Shown: in pieces, positions 23,006 through 32,971 of the stretch | How the letters are laid out: every line of letters starts with the position of its first letter | Position numbering within the stretch: the first letter of the stretch is position 1 | Source: Tenodera sinensis | Lineage: Eukaryota; Arthropoda; Insecta; Mantodea; Mantidae | Length of the DNA stretch: 64,000 bases | NCBI GenBank assembly: GCA_030765045.1 | Contig: CM060971.1 | Location: 122,132,680 to 122,196,679, forward strand | Direction of reading: 5' to 3' | Position numbers and translations under genes: made by a program | The notes under the pieces: model-generated | What the model saw: the letters and a program-made list of their open reading frames with translations, nothing else | What the model was told of the DNA's origin: nothing | Databases searched by the model: none

Positions 23006-23557
23006 TGTGACTTTTGGTGTCGGGTGTGAAGTAAAGTAAATACGACAGATGTAGTCGAGATAAAGAAACACTTTTATTTCCGTAAACAGTAACTTTGTAC
23101 ACTCGTTGCAACAACAAGAAAGTCTTTTCCGATTCTCCAACAGCACGGCTTCGAACTCGTAACACAAAGAACTAACTCTTCTCCGTCGGCACAACTCTCC
23201 ACATCGTCTGTCCGTCTCCGTCGGCACGACTACTGAGCCTTCACATACGTCTGACTGTTCTCCGTCGGCACTACTCAACGCTTCACGTACGTCCGTCTGA
23301 CTGACTCTTCTCACACTTTACCGCTATTTATATCTCCCAGGCACTATTCTGGAAGCTTCCGGAACGTTCACTTATTTAGCGGTGAAACACAAAGCAGACA
23401 GTTCTAGAAGCCTCTATCACTTTCTCTCTTTCGGCAAGCGCCCAACAATGCGGCCATTCTCCGTCTCTTTCCTTCGGCTCCTTTGCGGTAGTGCCGACAA
23501 TAATGCGATGGGTGACACTGCGGTTGTCGGCAATTAGATACGGCGGGCGCGGTGACA
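23006..23557 (-). repeat. 3' LTR (element orientation)
   Basis: Same 552 bp as the other LTR. The pol-frame scrap runs on into it and ends at 23376. Confidence 0.93.
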
Positions 23558-24161
23558 CTGCTCCCTCCTCAGAGCTGGTCGTCCCGACCAGCACTATCAC
23601 TGCGGCATCTCCCTTGCGCCCCGGTGGACTAACCCATCGAACCTCTTCTCCAGGAGGCACGATCCTAGGTATCGCTGTTGGGTAGTGTCCCTTGGTCCGG
23701 GTAGGACGACGTATGCCATCCTGCTTCGAAATTCTGCAACAGTACCGCCGGTCTTGGCGGGCCCTCGTCCAGTTGCCCTTCTTCCTGGTGTGTTGACGGG
23801 CCATCCTGCGCACTTGGAAACGGCTCATTGGGTACCGTGTCCGCCGACCTCTCTGGCGCACCTTCGCAGCCACCTTGCTTCCGATGGGTCCGGCAACAAA
23901 CCCCACCACATCCGCGCGAGTCGCGTCCACCGCTGCACTCGTGTTCACTCGTGCTCGGCACGGCCTCTCCTGTATCCTGCCGTCCACGATGATGTCCACC
24001 CTTCTTCCGTTCACGGCACTACGCGTCAGGTAATTGGATGGCTCCGACGGTCCCCCCATGTCACATGCCAAGTCGGTTCTCGCGTGATGCTCGTTTGCTT
24101 GTGCGCTTCCCTGCTGATCGTCCTCCACGTCGTATCCTGGTTGGTTACGTACCCGACACAC
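23376..24161 (-). pseudogene. pol scrap: protease start fused to a C-terminal tail
   Basis: This frame overlaps the Gag end by 136 bp in the -1 phase, as in gag-pol frameshift arrangements. It reads GRRVDIIVDGRIQERP and then RVNTSAAVDATRADVVG, which resembles a retropepsin start whose D-T-G active site is altered to N-T-S. Downstream there is no reverse transcriptase, RNase H or integrase. The frame passes through a basic region and EEGAVSPRPPYL, then into the LTR. Best explanation: a large internal deletion joined the protease start to the far end of pol. Confidence 0.65.
23558..23571 (-). other. Polypurine tract
   Basis: TGAGGAGGGAGCAG on the minus strand directly abuts the 3' LTR, the expected place for plus-strand priming. 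Confidence 0.65.
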
Positions 24162-25171
24162 TCCTCCAGAGGATCCCCGAGACGTACACTTTCGTTATCT
24201 GAAACGGGCGCAACTGTCGCCTCGGCCACTAGGTGCTTCCTCCCCGGGTCCGCGCTATTCCGTCTGCCCCTGGCATCCAGTACTTTGACGCTCTCGTCAA
24301 CTCTTACTACCAGGGCGCCAAGACGTTCCCCGTCGTCCTCCACGACGTCCACATGCTGGCAGAGGTCTTCCACCTTTTCGCCGAGTTCTTCCACGTCTTC
24401 CGTCACGCCAATCAGTTCGCCGAGTTGTTCCACGTCTTCCGTCATGCCAATCAGTTCGCCGAGTTGTTCCACGTCTTCCGTCACGCCAATCAGTTCGCCG
24501 AGTTGTTCCACGTCTTCCGTCACGCTAATCAGTTCGCCGAGTTGTTCCACGTCTTCCGTCACGCCAATTAGTTCGCCGAGTTGTTCCACGTCTTCCGTCA
24601 CGCCAATCAGTTCGCCGAGTTGTTCCACGTCTTCCGTCACGCCAATCAGTTCGCCGAGTTGTTCCACGTCTTCCCTCACGCCAATCAGTTCGCCGAGTTG
24701 TTCCAGGTCTTCCCTCATATCATCCGAAACGGGCGCGACTGTCGCCTCGGCCACTAGGTGCTCCCTCTCCGGCTCCGCGCTATTCCGTCTGCCCCTGGCA
24801 TCCAGTACTTTAACGCTCTCGTCAACTCTTACTACCAGGGCGCCAAGACGTTCCCCGTCGTCCTCCACGACGTCCACGTGCTGGCAGAGGTCTACCACCT
24901 TTTCGCCGAGTTCTTCCACGTCTTCCGTCACGCCAGTCAGTTCGCCGAGTTGTTCCATCTTGATCTCTTTCAGCTCGGCAGCGAGGTTGTCGTTTGACGT
25001 TTCCATTTTGGCAGCGAGGTTATCGTTTGCCGTTTTCATCTCTTTCAGCACGGCAGCGAGGTTGTCGTATGACGTTTCCATTTTGGCAGCGAGGTTGTCG
25101 TATGACGTTTCCATTTTGGCAAATAATTCTTTCATCATTGCCATCATCCTGGTTTCCGAATCTCCCTCCAT
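24026..25171 (-). CDS. Gag-like coiled-coil protein of the LTR element
   Basis: An intact 381-codon frame begins about 80 bp inside the primer site. Residues 1-70 contain DNLAAKMETS repeats. Residues about 75-150 are an acidic block, GEKVVDLCQHVDVVEDDGER. Then come seven or more 13-residue repeats of the form VEQLGELIGVTED, and a second copy of the acidic block. The heptad-like spacing of Leu, Val and Glu suggests one long coiled coil. No zinc knuckle is seen. Its place (first frame after the primer site, overlapped by a pol scrap in the -1 frame) makes it Gag by position; sequence alone does not show a capsid domain. The internal duplications are in frame. Confidence 0.7.
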   Translation of the reverse strand: MEGDSETRMMAMMKELFAKMETSYDNLAAKMETSYDNLAAVLKEMKTANDNLAAKMETSNDNLAAELKEIKMEQLGELTGVTEDVEELGEKVVDLCQHVDVVEDDGERLGALVVRVDESVKVLDARGRRNSAEPEREHLVAEATVAPVSDDMREDLEQLGELIGVREDVEQLGELIGVTEDVEQLGELIGVTEDVEQLGELIGVTEDVEQLGELISVTEDVEQLGELIGVTEDVEQLGELIGMTEDVEQLGELIGVTEDVEELGEKVEDLCQHVDVVEDDGERLGALVVRVDESVKVLDARGRRNSADPGRKHLVAEATVAPVSDNESVRLGDPLEECVGYVTNQDTTWRTISREAHKQTSITREPTWHVTWGDRRSHPIT

Positions 25172-25229
25172 CTTGGTTCTAACGTTGCAACTTCTAACGA
25201 CGATGTAACGATACTAGAAGCAATTCGAC

Positions 25230-25249
25230 GAATCCCACTTCTGACACCA
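25230..25249 (-). other. Primer binding site, tRNA-Leu type
   Basis: One base inside the 5' LTR, the minus strand reads TGGTGTCAGAAGTGGGATTC. This is complementary to the 3' end of a eukaryotic tRNA-Leu including CCA. The match is about 20 bases, so first-strand priming should be by tRNA-Leu. Confidence 0.85.
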
Positions 25250-25317
25250 GTGTGGCTTTTGGTGTCGGGTGTGAAGTAAAGTAAATACGACAGATGTAGT
25301 CGAGATAAAGAAACACT

Positions 25318-25323
25318 TTTATT
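25318..25323 (-). terminator. LTR polyadenylation signal
   Basis: AATAAA on the minus strand between the TATA box and the LTR end, with a copy at 23073-23078. Confidence 0.6.
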
Positions 25324-25568
25324 TCCGTAAACAGTAACTTTGTACACTCGTTGCAACAACAAGAAAGTCTTTTCCGATTCTCCAACAGCACGGCTTCGAA
25401 CTCGTAACACAAAGAACTAACTCTTCTCCGTCGGCACAACTCTCCACATCGTCTGTCCGTCTCCGTCGGCACGACTACTGAGCCTTCACATACGTCTGAC
25501 TGTTCTCCGTCGGCACTACTCAACGCTTCACGTACGTCCGTCTGACTGACTCTTCTCACACTTTACCG

Positions 25569-25578
25569 CTATTTATAT
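25569..25578 (-). promoter_or_regulatory. LTR TATA box
   Basis: ATATAAATAG on the minus strand, about 225 bp inside the LTR, and repeated at 23324-23333 in the other LTR. It predicts an RNA start near 25540. Confidence 0.6.
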
Positions 25579-26983
25579 CTCCCAGGCACTATTCTGGAAG
25601 CTTCCGGAACGTTCACTTATTTAGCGGTGAAACACAAAGCAGACAGTTCTAGAAGCCTCTATCACTTTCTCTCTTTCGGCAAGCGCCCAACAATGCGGCC
25701 ATTCTCCGTCTCTTTCCTTCGGCTCCTTTGCGGTAGTGCCGACAATAATGCGATGGGTGACACTGCGGTTGTCGGCAATTAGATACGGCGGGCGCGGTGA
25801 CAATATCAAACCAAGATGGAGCAGGGGCTGGAGTCACATGTCACCTCTTTTCCTATTACAAATCTTTAAGTTATGAACTACTAACTTTGATGGAGAAATT
25901 GAAGCAATTCGAATGGCCCTACAAAATCTTTTGTACAGAATTTCACATTTTCAGCAAGCAGTTATTCTCTCAGATTCCAGGGCAGCAATTATAGCAATTA
26001 CTTCCACGTTGTCACCAAAAAAACCAAACAATTATAGAATGTTGGAAAATCCTTACCCATCTAACAGCACTTCAAAAACACCTAGTCTTCCAATGGATAC
26101 CAGCTCACTGTGGACTGAGTGGTAATGAGAAAGCTGATTTTCTTGCAAAAAAGGGTACCGGCAATGTGCAGAAATCAATAGTTAATCTACCATTTTATGC
26201 AGCTAAAAGATTAGTCAACACTGAATTCAAAAAAATTATTGAAAAATATTACTATGAAAAATCAAAAAATAAAAGATGGGAACTACCAAACATTCAAACA
26301 GTAATTCCTGAGTATCCTCGAAAAACAGCAGTTTAAATCTTCAGGTTGATTACAGGACATGATTGTCTGGCAAAACATTTAAACAGAATTGGGATATATT
26401 CTTCACCACTCTGTCCTCTATGTGATCTGCAAGAGGAAATGGATCGAGACCACCTTCAAATATGCCCGGCCACTTCTAGTGCCCATCCATCAGTGAAAAA
26501 TATTGGAGAGCAAGAGGATTAATGACTTCATTGTCAGAAATTCAGCATTAGCTAACAACAACAGTTTAAGAGCCCGTTGACAACATCACTTGGCCCCAAG
26601 TCAAACCTTGAAGTCTAAAACACAAACTCACATCGTTAAAACATCAAACACTAAAGCATAAAACTAAAATAGTACAACAGTAAAATGTTGTTGTTGTTTT
26701 CTAGTGCCTTGCATCTGGCAATGAAGCCATTAGCATTCGTGCTTTCCAATACTTTTGAACTGTAGTTTCTTCTGATCTTAATGCTTCACAGGTCTTCAAA
26801 TGGTCTTCGTTCATTTCTGCTGGATCGTTACACAGGACACATATTGGTGAAGCTGAGATACCTATTCTGTAGAGATGACTTGCTAAGCAGTCGTGATTTG
26901 TCAGTAGTCGGAAGGCTGCAACCGCTGTTTTCCTTGATCTCTGGGGGATTATATCTGGGTTGGAAAGTAGTGTAATCCATTTT

Positions 26984-27459
26984 TTATCTTTGGCATTTGT
27001 TTCTATTTCTTGTAGGTATGAATGACAAAAATTTTTTAATAATCAAGTGTTTTATTGAGGAATATGAGAAATTGAATTTAGACTTTTGTTTTATTGTTGT
27101 GCCTTTCTTTGCAAGTGAGTCTGCAGCTTCATTCCCCATGACTCCACAGTGTGCTGGAATCCATTGGAGATGAACAGTCTTATTAACTTTTTGGAGCATT
27201 CTCTAATTTTTGTTGACTTCTTTGTAGTATTTAAACATATTCCCTGAATTGCAGCTTTAGAATCCGAAAGAATTACTGCATTGTTAAATTTATTTAAGGG
27301 AAGATTTAATAATTGTCGGAGAGCAATGTGTATAGCCTCTATTTCTCCATCATAATTTGTTGTGTCTCTACCAACAGAATGATAAAAGGAAAAATGTGAA
27401 CACACAACTCCAGCTCCAGTAAGGTTTTCCCTGGAGGATCCATCAGTATATATGTGCAG
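26984..27459 (-). pseudogene. LINE C RNase H
   Basis: After a TGA at 27463-27465 (where LINE A has Trp) the sequence reads LHIYTDGSS, GEIEAIHIALRQLL, VILSDSKAAI and, in another frame, QWIPAHCGVMGNEAADSLA. All four acidic/His positions can be seen, spread over two frames. Confidence 0.85.
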
Positions 27460-29463
27460 TCATTCTTCTGTGGGATACCTAGTATTGATTGTTTCCAGAG
27501 CTAGAAGTTTTTGTATTTCTTTTGGTGTGTCTGATTTACTTATTTCCTCTATTAATTGCAAACTGAAGATAGGTTGCAATAATTCCAATGGATTTTCTCT
27601 TATAAGCAGATTTTCTCTGGCGTTAGGAATGTTCAACTTGGATTTAATCTGTGTTACGTTTTCTAGGAAACTACTATGAGTTTTAAGGATTGAAGGGCGG
27701 AGGTTCTCTTCTGCCCATTTAGAGTTTGGCAGTCGTAACATTTTCTCGTGTTGGGGCAATGCTTGTTCTTCTATTTTTGTTGTTATTGATGGGGTCCGTG
27801 TTAAGGCAAGCATGGCATCAATAGGTGTGGATTTAACTGCTCCAGTGATTAGGCGAAGAGCCTGATTTTGTATTTGTTCAAGTTTATTGATGTTAGCATT
27901 TGCTGCTGTTATTAAAGCTTCAGAAAAGTACAAGAGGTTTGGTTTAACATACATTTTGTATGTTGTGTTAAGGACTCTCCTTGAGCAGCCCCATTTAGCA
28001 CCAGCTAACCTTTTCAGGATTTGCAGTTTCTTTTCAACCTTTTCCGAGATGTTTGTTATAAGTTTCTTCCAACTTAGCTTTTCGTCGAAAGTGATGCCTA
28101 AGTATTTGGCATCATCAACTGCTCTGAGTGGTTTACCATTATAATTTATGTTAATATTAACTGGTTTGTATTTTAGTGTAAATAATTCATAATTTGTTTT
28201 TTCCACATTGATAGACATGAGGTTTTTGGAGTTCCATTCATGTACTTTGTTTAGGGCTGTTTCTATTCTGTCTTTAATTAATTCAGGTTTTTTTTGGAGA
28301 GCCTGAAGTCCAAATGACTACATCGTCAGCAAATAAAGCAATTTGGTTTCTTAAGTTTTTATTATTGATGGAAGATCATTTATATATATGTTAAAGAGTG
28401 TTGTGCTCAGAACAGCACCTTGTGGAAGTCCTCGGTGTGTTTGTTTATATTTGGAAATGTATGTATTATATTTTGTGGCACAAAATCTTTGTGAAATAAA
28501 TTGAGTTATCCATTTAAGCATGTTACTTTTCACACCTATTGATTGCAACTTCTCAATTAATTTGTTTCTCCAGACTGAGTCATATGTTGATTTAAAATCA
28601 ATGAATACTGCTAAGGTATCCTCCCTTCTATTGAAAGCTTCCTTGATGTCTTGGCTTAGTAGGAGTACATTTTCACTTGTACTATGATTCTGTCTGAAGC
28701 CGGTCTGTGAACTATTAATTAAGTTGTAATATTCTAGGAACCAGTTAAGTCTAGATGCCACCATTCTTTCCATCACTTTTGCAATAACACTGGTCAAAGA
28801 TATTGGTCTGAAACTATTAATATTGTTTGAGGGTTTGTTTTTCTTTAAAATTGGGATGATAATGGCTTTTTTCCAGTCGGAAGGTACAGTCATTCTCCAA
28901 CATGTGTTATACAGTTTAAGTAGGATTCCTTTAACTTTCCTGCCAAAGTATTTAATAAACTCTGGGTGGATCTTGTCAGGTCCTGGAGATTTTTTGTTCT
29001 GTAATTGTTCTATTGCTAAATCCAGTTCTGTTTCGTTAAAATCCTGAATAAAAATATCATTTCGTATATCTTTAGGCTTATTACTTTCTCTGATAGTTTT
29101 TTGGATAGCTTTATCTTGTTTTTTATATGCTTGGGGTATTCTTTGTGACTGAGCATAAAACTTATTAAGAGATTCTGCTATTTCCCTATCTGTAGTTAAG
29201 CTTTTGTTATTATGTTTTAATGGTTCAGTTGTATTTTTTGATAATTTTGTTTTATTAAGGAATTTGTATATTTTATTTCCATCTTTCTTATAGTCCATAT
29301 GTTCTACAAAATTTGTGAAACTGGCCCTCTTTGCTGTAATTAATTCTTTCTTAAAAATGGCTGCTTTTCTTCTCCAGTTTTGTACATCTTCTGGACACTT
29401 GGTTCTTTCGGCTTTTACTCTTGCTATATTTCTTTCGTGTTTTAACTTAAAGATGGAGACCAA
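27460..29463 (-). pseudogene. LINE C reverse transcriptase
   Basis: 28351-29463 contains KKSPGPDKIHPEFIKY, SFRPISLTSVIAKVMERM, GFRQNHSTSENVL, FIDFKSTYDSVW (first catalytic Asp) and GLPQGAVLSTTLFNIYINDL. A frameshift follows, and ALFADDVV with both active-site Asp residues lies at 28318-28348. 27460-28218 carries the thumb (KYLGITFDEKLSW) and the connection to RNase H. The Asp pair is intact, unlike LINE B, but the frame is broken at least twice. Confidence 0.88.
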
Positions 29464-30460
29464 AAGTAGCTATATTTCTTTAGCTTTCCTTTGGGGATAT
29501 GTGTTTTGGCTGCTGTCAATAATATTTCACAAATTTTTTTATTCATTTCATCTGTTGACTTGAACTCTGATTCTAACAGAATATTACACTTCCCTTCTAT
29601 CTCATTTTGGAAACTGGACCAATCTGCTTTTTTAAAATTCCAAGAAGTTTTAATTTTTGGTTTGTTACTTTTATTTATTAGACCTCTTATGGAGTTAATG
29701 GTGATTCTGTGGCCTGAACCTGGGTCTTCTATTATTTCTCTTTTTGTATTGTCAATTATGTCAGATGACACCATCAGAAGATCAGGATTTGTACCCGAAC
29801 CACTATAATGACGGTATGTGGGTGGATCATTTGGATTAAATATTAATTCCATTGTTGATGAGTTTAATAGGTCTTCTATGACTCTTCCTACTGAATTTAT
29901 ATCTCTGTAGCCCCACCTAGGGGAGTGTGCATTAAAATCACCTATTAAAATACTTTTGGGTTCTATGGGAATAGAATTTAGATCTAGTGTATTGTCTGGA
30001 GGATTGTAGATACTGTAAATTCTATAGTGGTAGTTACTTTTCCATACTTCAATTTTAACTATTTCTGATTTATCTTGTTCTTCCATTGTTTTTTGGATTT
30101 GAATAGTAGCTTTCATATTTCTTTTAATTCTTGTAAGAATACCACATGCTATTTGACGAGCTTTTGGTAGTATATGTGTAGTGCAGTGTACTGATCCATT
30201 TCAAAGTATATTTCCTGTTCTGATATATTGGCTTCTTGTACTGTGAAGACATCTATATCTTGGTCTTTTAATATTTTCATTAGCTCTTGTTTTTTAGGCT
30301 GGGACATGCCTCCTGCATTCCATTGTAGAATTCTTAAAGTATTGGAATTGTTGTGATGAAATTTGCCTAAAGATGTCCCCACCCGGAGATCCGATTGGGG
30401 GACAGTTTTAACTCCGGAATGTTTATCTTTAGGACTCATACTCATGTATGTGGCTTTCAT
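29442..30460 (-). pseudogene. LINE C AP-type endonuclease
   Basis: Two frames make up the domain. 30149-30460 has LRILQWNAGGM and a QEAN block with the catalytic Glu. 29442-30116 has ILIGDFNAHSPRWG, GTNPDLLMVSS and GSGHRITI, the D-x-N, N-x-D and S-x-H blocks of the AP-endonuclease fold that nicks target DNA. Stops between 30149 and 30116 break it. The sequence continues without a gap into the RT linker. Confidence 0.85.
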
Positions 30461-30470
30461 GTAACTGTTT

Positions 30471-30835
30471 TCTTAACGGGTACCAGTTTTACAATGTGGT
30501 AGTTACATCACCCGACTTAAACCCCCATTTTGCAAGGAGGACCACACCTATCGTTGGTCAACGGGTCCATCGGACCTAGCCGGGAGGACTAAATAGGTGG
30601 TATTTAGATCCACCGACCTTCCCCTCATGTGCCTCTGAAGGACGCTGTTGTGCTGTGATAGGCCAGCACATATGTAAATGACATTTCCTCCATTTTAGAT
30701 GAAACAGTTATACCGCTGTGATTCGGCCCCAGAGCCTCATCTGTTAACTTCTAGGAGATATGTGACAAAACTACATTGCATGTGCTCAGGGTAGGCATGT
30801 TCCAATGTAGGGGAGGTATCACCTGGCATCGTTTT
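30471..30835. other. LINE C 5' region and flank
   Basis: GC-richer than average at 30520-30640 and probably the LINE 5' UTR. No coding signature. Confidence 0.35.
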
Positions 30836-31482
30836 CACCAACATTACTGTGTGTTGTATTCACCAACATTACTGTATGTCTCATGTGTTGGTGTCCTGCA
30901 TTACACAGTCCCTAAGTCTGTATTCACCAACATTACTGTATGTCTCATGTCCTGCATTACACAGTCCCTAAGTCTGTATTCACCAACATTACTGCATGTC
31001 TCATGTGTTGCATTACACAGTCCCTAAGTCTGTATTCACCAACATTACTGCATGTCTCATGTGTTGCATTACACAGTCCCTAAGTCTGTATTCACCAACA
31101 TTACTGTATGTCTCATGTGTTGGTGTCCTGCATTACACAGTCCCTAAGTCTGTATTCACCAACATTACTGTATGTCTCATGTCCTGCATTACACAGTCCC
31201 TAAGTCTGTATTCACCAACATTACTGTATGTCTCATGTCCTGCATTACACAGTCCCTAAGTCTGTATTCACCAACATTACTGTATGTCTCATGTGTAGGT
31301 GTCCTGCATTACACAGTCCCTAAGTCTGTATTCACCAACATTACTGTATGTCTCATGTCCTGCATTACACAGTCCCTAAGTCTGTATTCACCAACATTAC
31401 TGTATGTCTCATGTCCTGCATTACACAGTCCCTAAGTCTGTATTCACCAACATTACTGCATGTCTCATGTGTTGCATTTTCC
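30836..31482 (+). repeat. Minisatellite, 56/64-bp units with 176-bp higher order
   Basis: Units contain TATTCACCAACATTACTG and CATTACACAGTCCCTAAG. The 64-bp type has an extra GTTGGTGT-like 8 bp. The sequence at 30996 repeats at 31172, so 56+56+64 bp forms a higher-order unit. Confidence 0.93.
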
Positions 31483-31734
31483 CATTACAATAGTTCACAG
31501 CTAAGTCTCTTTTGCTAACATAAATGTTTATGTTGATATATACTTGCATGTTCTAACCTTTGCACGTAGATTCAGTATTTTACAATTGTCTTTCAATACA
31601 ATATAAATAATACCATCTCTACATTCTGTCATGGCATGTAATATGTCCTCTGATTGGTAATCAGAGGATATGGTTGGTGAATTTATTTTGTTAATTCTTC
31701 CGGTCAGGTCGGTGAGAACCGTAAACCAATGACA

Positions 31735-31912
31735 AGTGTGGTCCTCCAGACATTGTGGGGGTTGTGAGAGAGCGCTGTAACCGCCAAAATATAAAAATAT
31801 GGTGCTCTCTAAAAAGCGGTTACTATACTACTATTGCTCTATCAATATATAAAATATTGGACAGCAAGAGGATTAATGACTTGATTGTCAGAAATCCAGC
31901 ATTAGCTAACAA
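31735..31912 (+). mobile_element. SINE L, shares LINE A 3' tail
   Basis: The head (GTGTGGTCCTCCAGACATT, then TAACCGCCAAAA and GGTGCTCTCTAAAAAG) also occurs at 55870. The last 60 bp (AGCAAGAGGATTAATGACTT to GCATTAGCTAAC) matches the LINE A 3' end, followed by an (AAC)-rich tail. I see no clear tRNA boxes, so the head origin is unknown. Confidence 0.7.
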
Positions 31913-32244
31913 CAAACAACAACATTCTAAGACAATCCAATCGTCTTGATACACATAATCATATGGCACTCTCCACGTGGTTGCAATAAGTGGCAATGCT
32001 GTCCCTCTCTCACAGTGAATCCCTTTCTCAATTTACAGATTGCATATAACTTTATGCTTTTGATTCACAGCCACTTGCATTTCATTTCTCCCAATCAGAA
32101 ACACTTCTGCTTTCACATCAAGCAGCCACTAATATACTACATCTTGTAAGACTTAAAGCATTCACTGCGAGCATTATTAATTCTGGCTTCAAGGGTAATC
32201 AACCATATCAAATTAATTAATGACAAGCTTCTGGCTATATCAAA

Positions 32245-32525
32245 CTCCAAGGCCATTCCAAAATCATGGTCTTCTTCAGGAACATTATGCTCCTAAATGC
32301 CCAGCTTACATGTCCTTCTGTAACTCAAATATAACAATAAATGCCCATCCCAAGATCATGGCCTTCTTCAGGAACATGTTTATAAACGCCCAGCTTACAT
32401 GTCCTTCTGGAACTCAAATATAACAATAAACGCCCATCCCAAGATCATGGCCTTCTTCAGGAACATGTTTATAAACGCCCAGCTTACATGTCCTTCTGGA
32501 ACTCGATTATAACAATAAACACCAT
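32245..32525 (-). repeat. 89-bp tandem units, left arm of the foldback element
   Basis: About three units containing ATCATGGCCTTCTTCAGGAA. The reverse complement corresponds to the right-arm unit plus an extra 40 bp. Confidence 0.85.
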
Positions 32526-32971
32526 CTCAACATAACCTCCTTGACAAAATGAATGAACCATCTGGTGGGCGTGTGCATCCTTCTGTGACAGGAGTGTGTA
32601 ATGGCTGGGCTCGAAGTCTCCAATCTCTACTATAGTCCCATGGGTGTAATTTAATTTTCAACCAGAGAAGTCAGCTGTGGCTGAACACTGTATGAGATGG
32701 TGCACAAAATTTAACTTCAGTAACACCTCAGTTCTGAAACGTACAGAAAACTATTATAACAGTCATCAAAGGGGTCATTTGAATTAAACTACACCTACAG
32801 AACTATAATGGAGATTGGGGACTTCAACAGAGTCCAGTCTGAGGAAGATGAACACATCCACCACATGGTTCATTCACTTCCTCAAGAAGACTATGATTTT
32901 GAGATGGCATTTACTTTTAATATACAGTTTAAGAAGGACATGCAAACTAGACGTTTATAAACATAATCACT

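Larger units (their letters stand above)
23006..25802 (-). mobile_element. Young non-autonomous LTR retrotransposon (gag only)
   Basis: Two 552-bp LTRs (23006-23557 and 25251-25802) start TG and end CA. The only difference I see between them is base 5 (A/G). A 4-bp TSD, ATAT, lies at 23002-23005 and 25803-25806. A tRNA-Leu primer site, a purine tract, a TATA box and a polyadenylation signal all fit transcription on the minus strand. The 1.69-kb interior encodes a Gag-like protein and a scrap of pol; reverse transcriptase, RNase H and integrase are absent. The GC-rich composition differs sharply from the surrounding LINE A, which it interrupts inside the RNase H domain. Confidence 0.93.
25251..25802 (-). 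repeat. 5' LTR (element orientation)
   Basis: Contains the promoter and polyadenylation signal in the correct order for minus-strand transcription. Near its middle, CTCCGTCGGCAC recurs about three times with variable spacing. Confidence 0.93.
22640..26520 (+). pseudogene. LINE A copy 2 RNase H and Cys-rich tail, split frame
   Basis: Before the LTR element the frame reaches HIYTDGS. After it, the frames give LSDSRAA, QWIPAHC at a frameshift, KKGTGN, and after a stop SSPLCPLCDLQEEMDRDHLQ with a following ICP. The last block is the Cys-x2-Cys...His...Cys tail of this LINE type. Several single-base shifts and a TAA near 26334 are present besides the 2.8-kb insertion. Confidence 0.8.
22627..26567 (+). 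mobile_element. LINE A, copy 2 (split by an LTR retrotransposon)
   Basis: LINE A sequence lies at 22627-23005 and resumes at 25803. It continues to the 3' end GCATTAGCTAAC with an (AAC)n tail near 26557-26567. It is 5'-truncated at the same RT/RNase H region as copy 1. Away from the insertion it supplies the reference for how copy 1 looked before LINE B. Confidence 0.85.
26687..30470 (-). mobile_element. LINE C, near full length, degraded
   Basis: On the minus strand the order is endonuclease, reverse transcriptase, RNase H and a 3' region ending in an (AAC)n tail at 26687-26697. The 3' end recurs as a truncated insertion at 3116-3229. RNase H after RT places it in the I-group. It is a relative of LINE A (matching LRLITGA, YTDGS and LLALETI blocks) but a distinct family with a different 3' UTR. 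Confidence 0.85.

Noticed and set aside
24233..24997. Plus-strand frames opposite the Gag repeats
   Set aside because: Antisense shadows of the minus-strand Gag, whose orientation is fixed by the primer site and purine tract.
22952..25559. Frames of about 120 codons inside each LTR
   Set aside because: The same frame occurs in both LTRs and covers promoter and polyA signals; there is no sign of coding selection.
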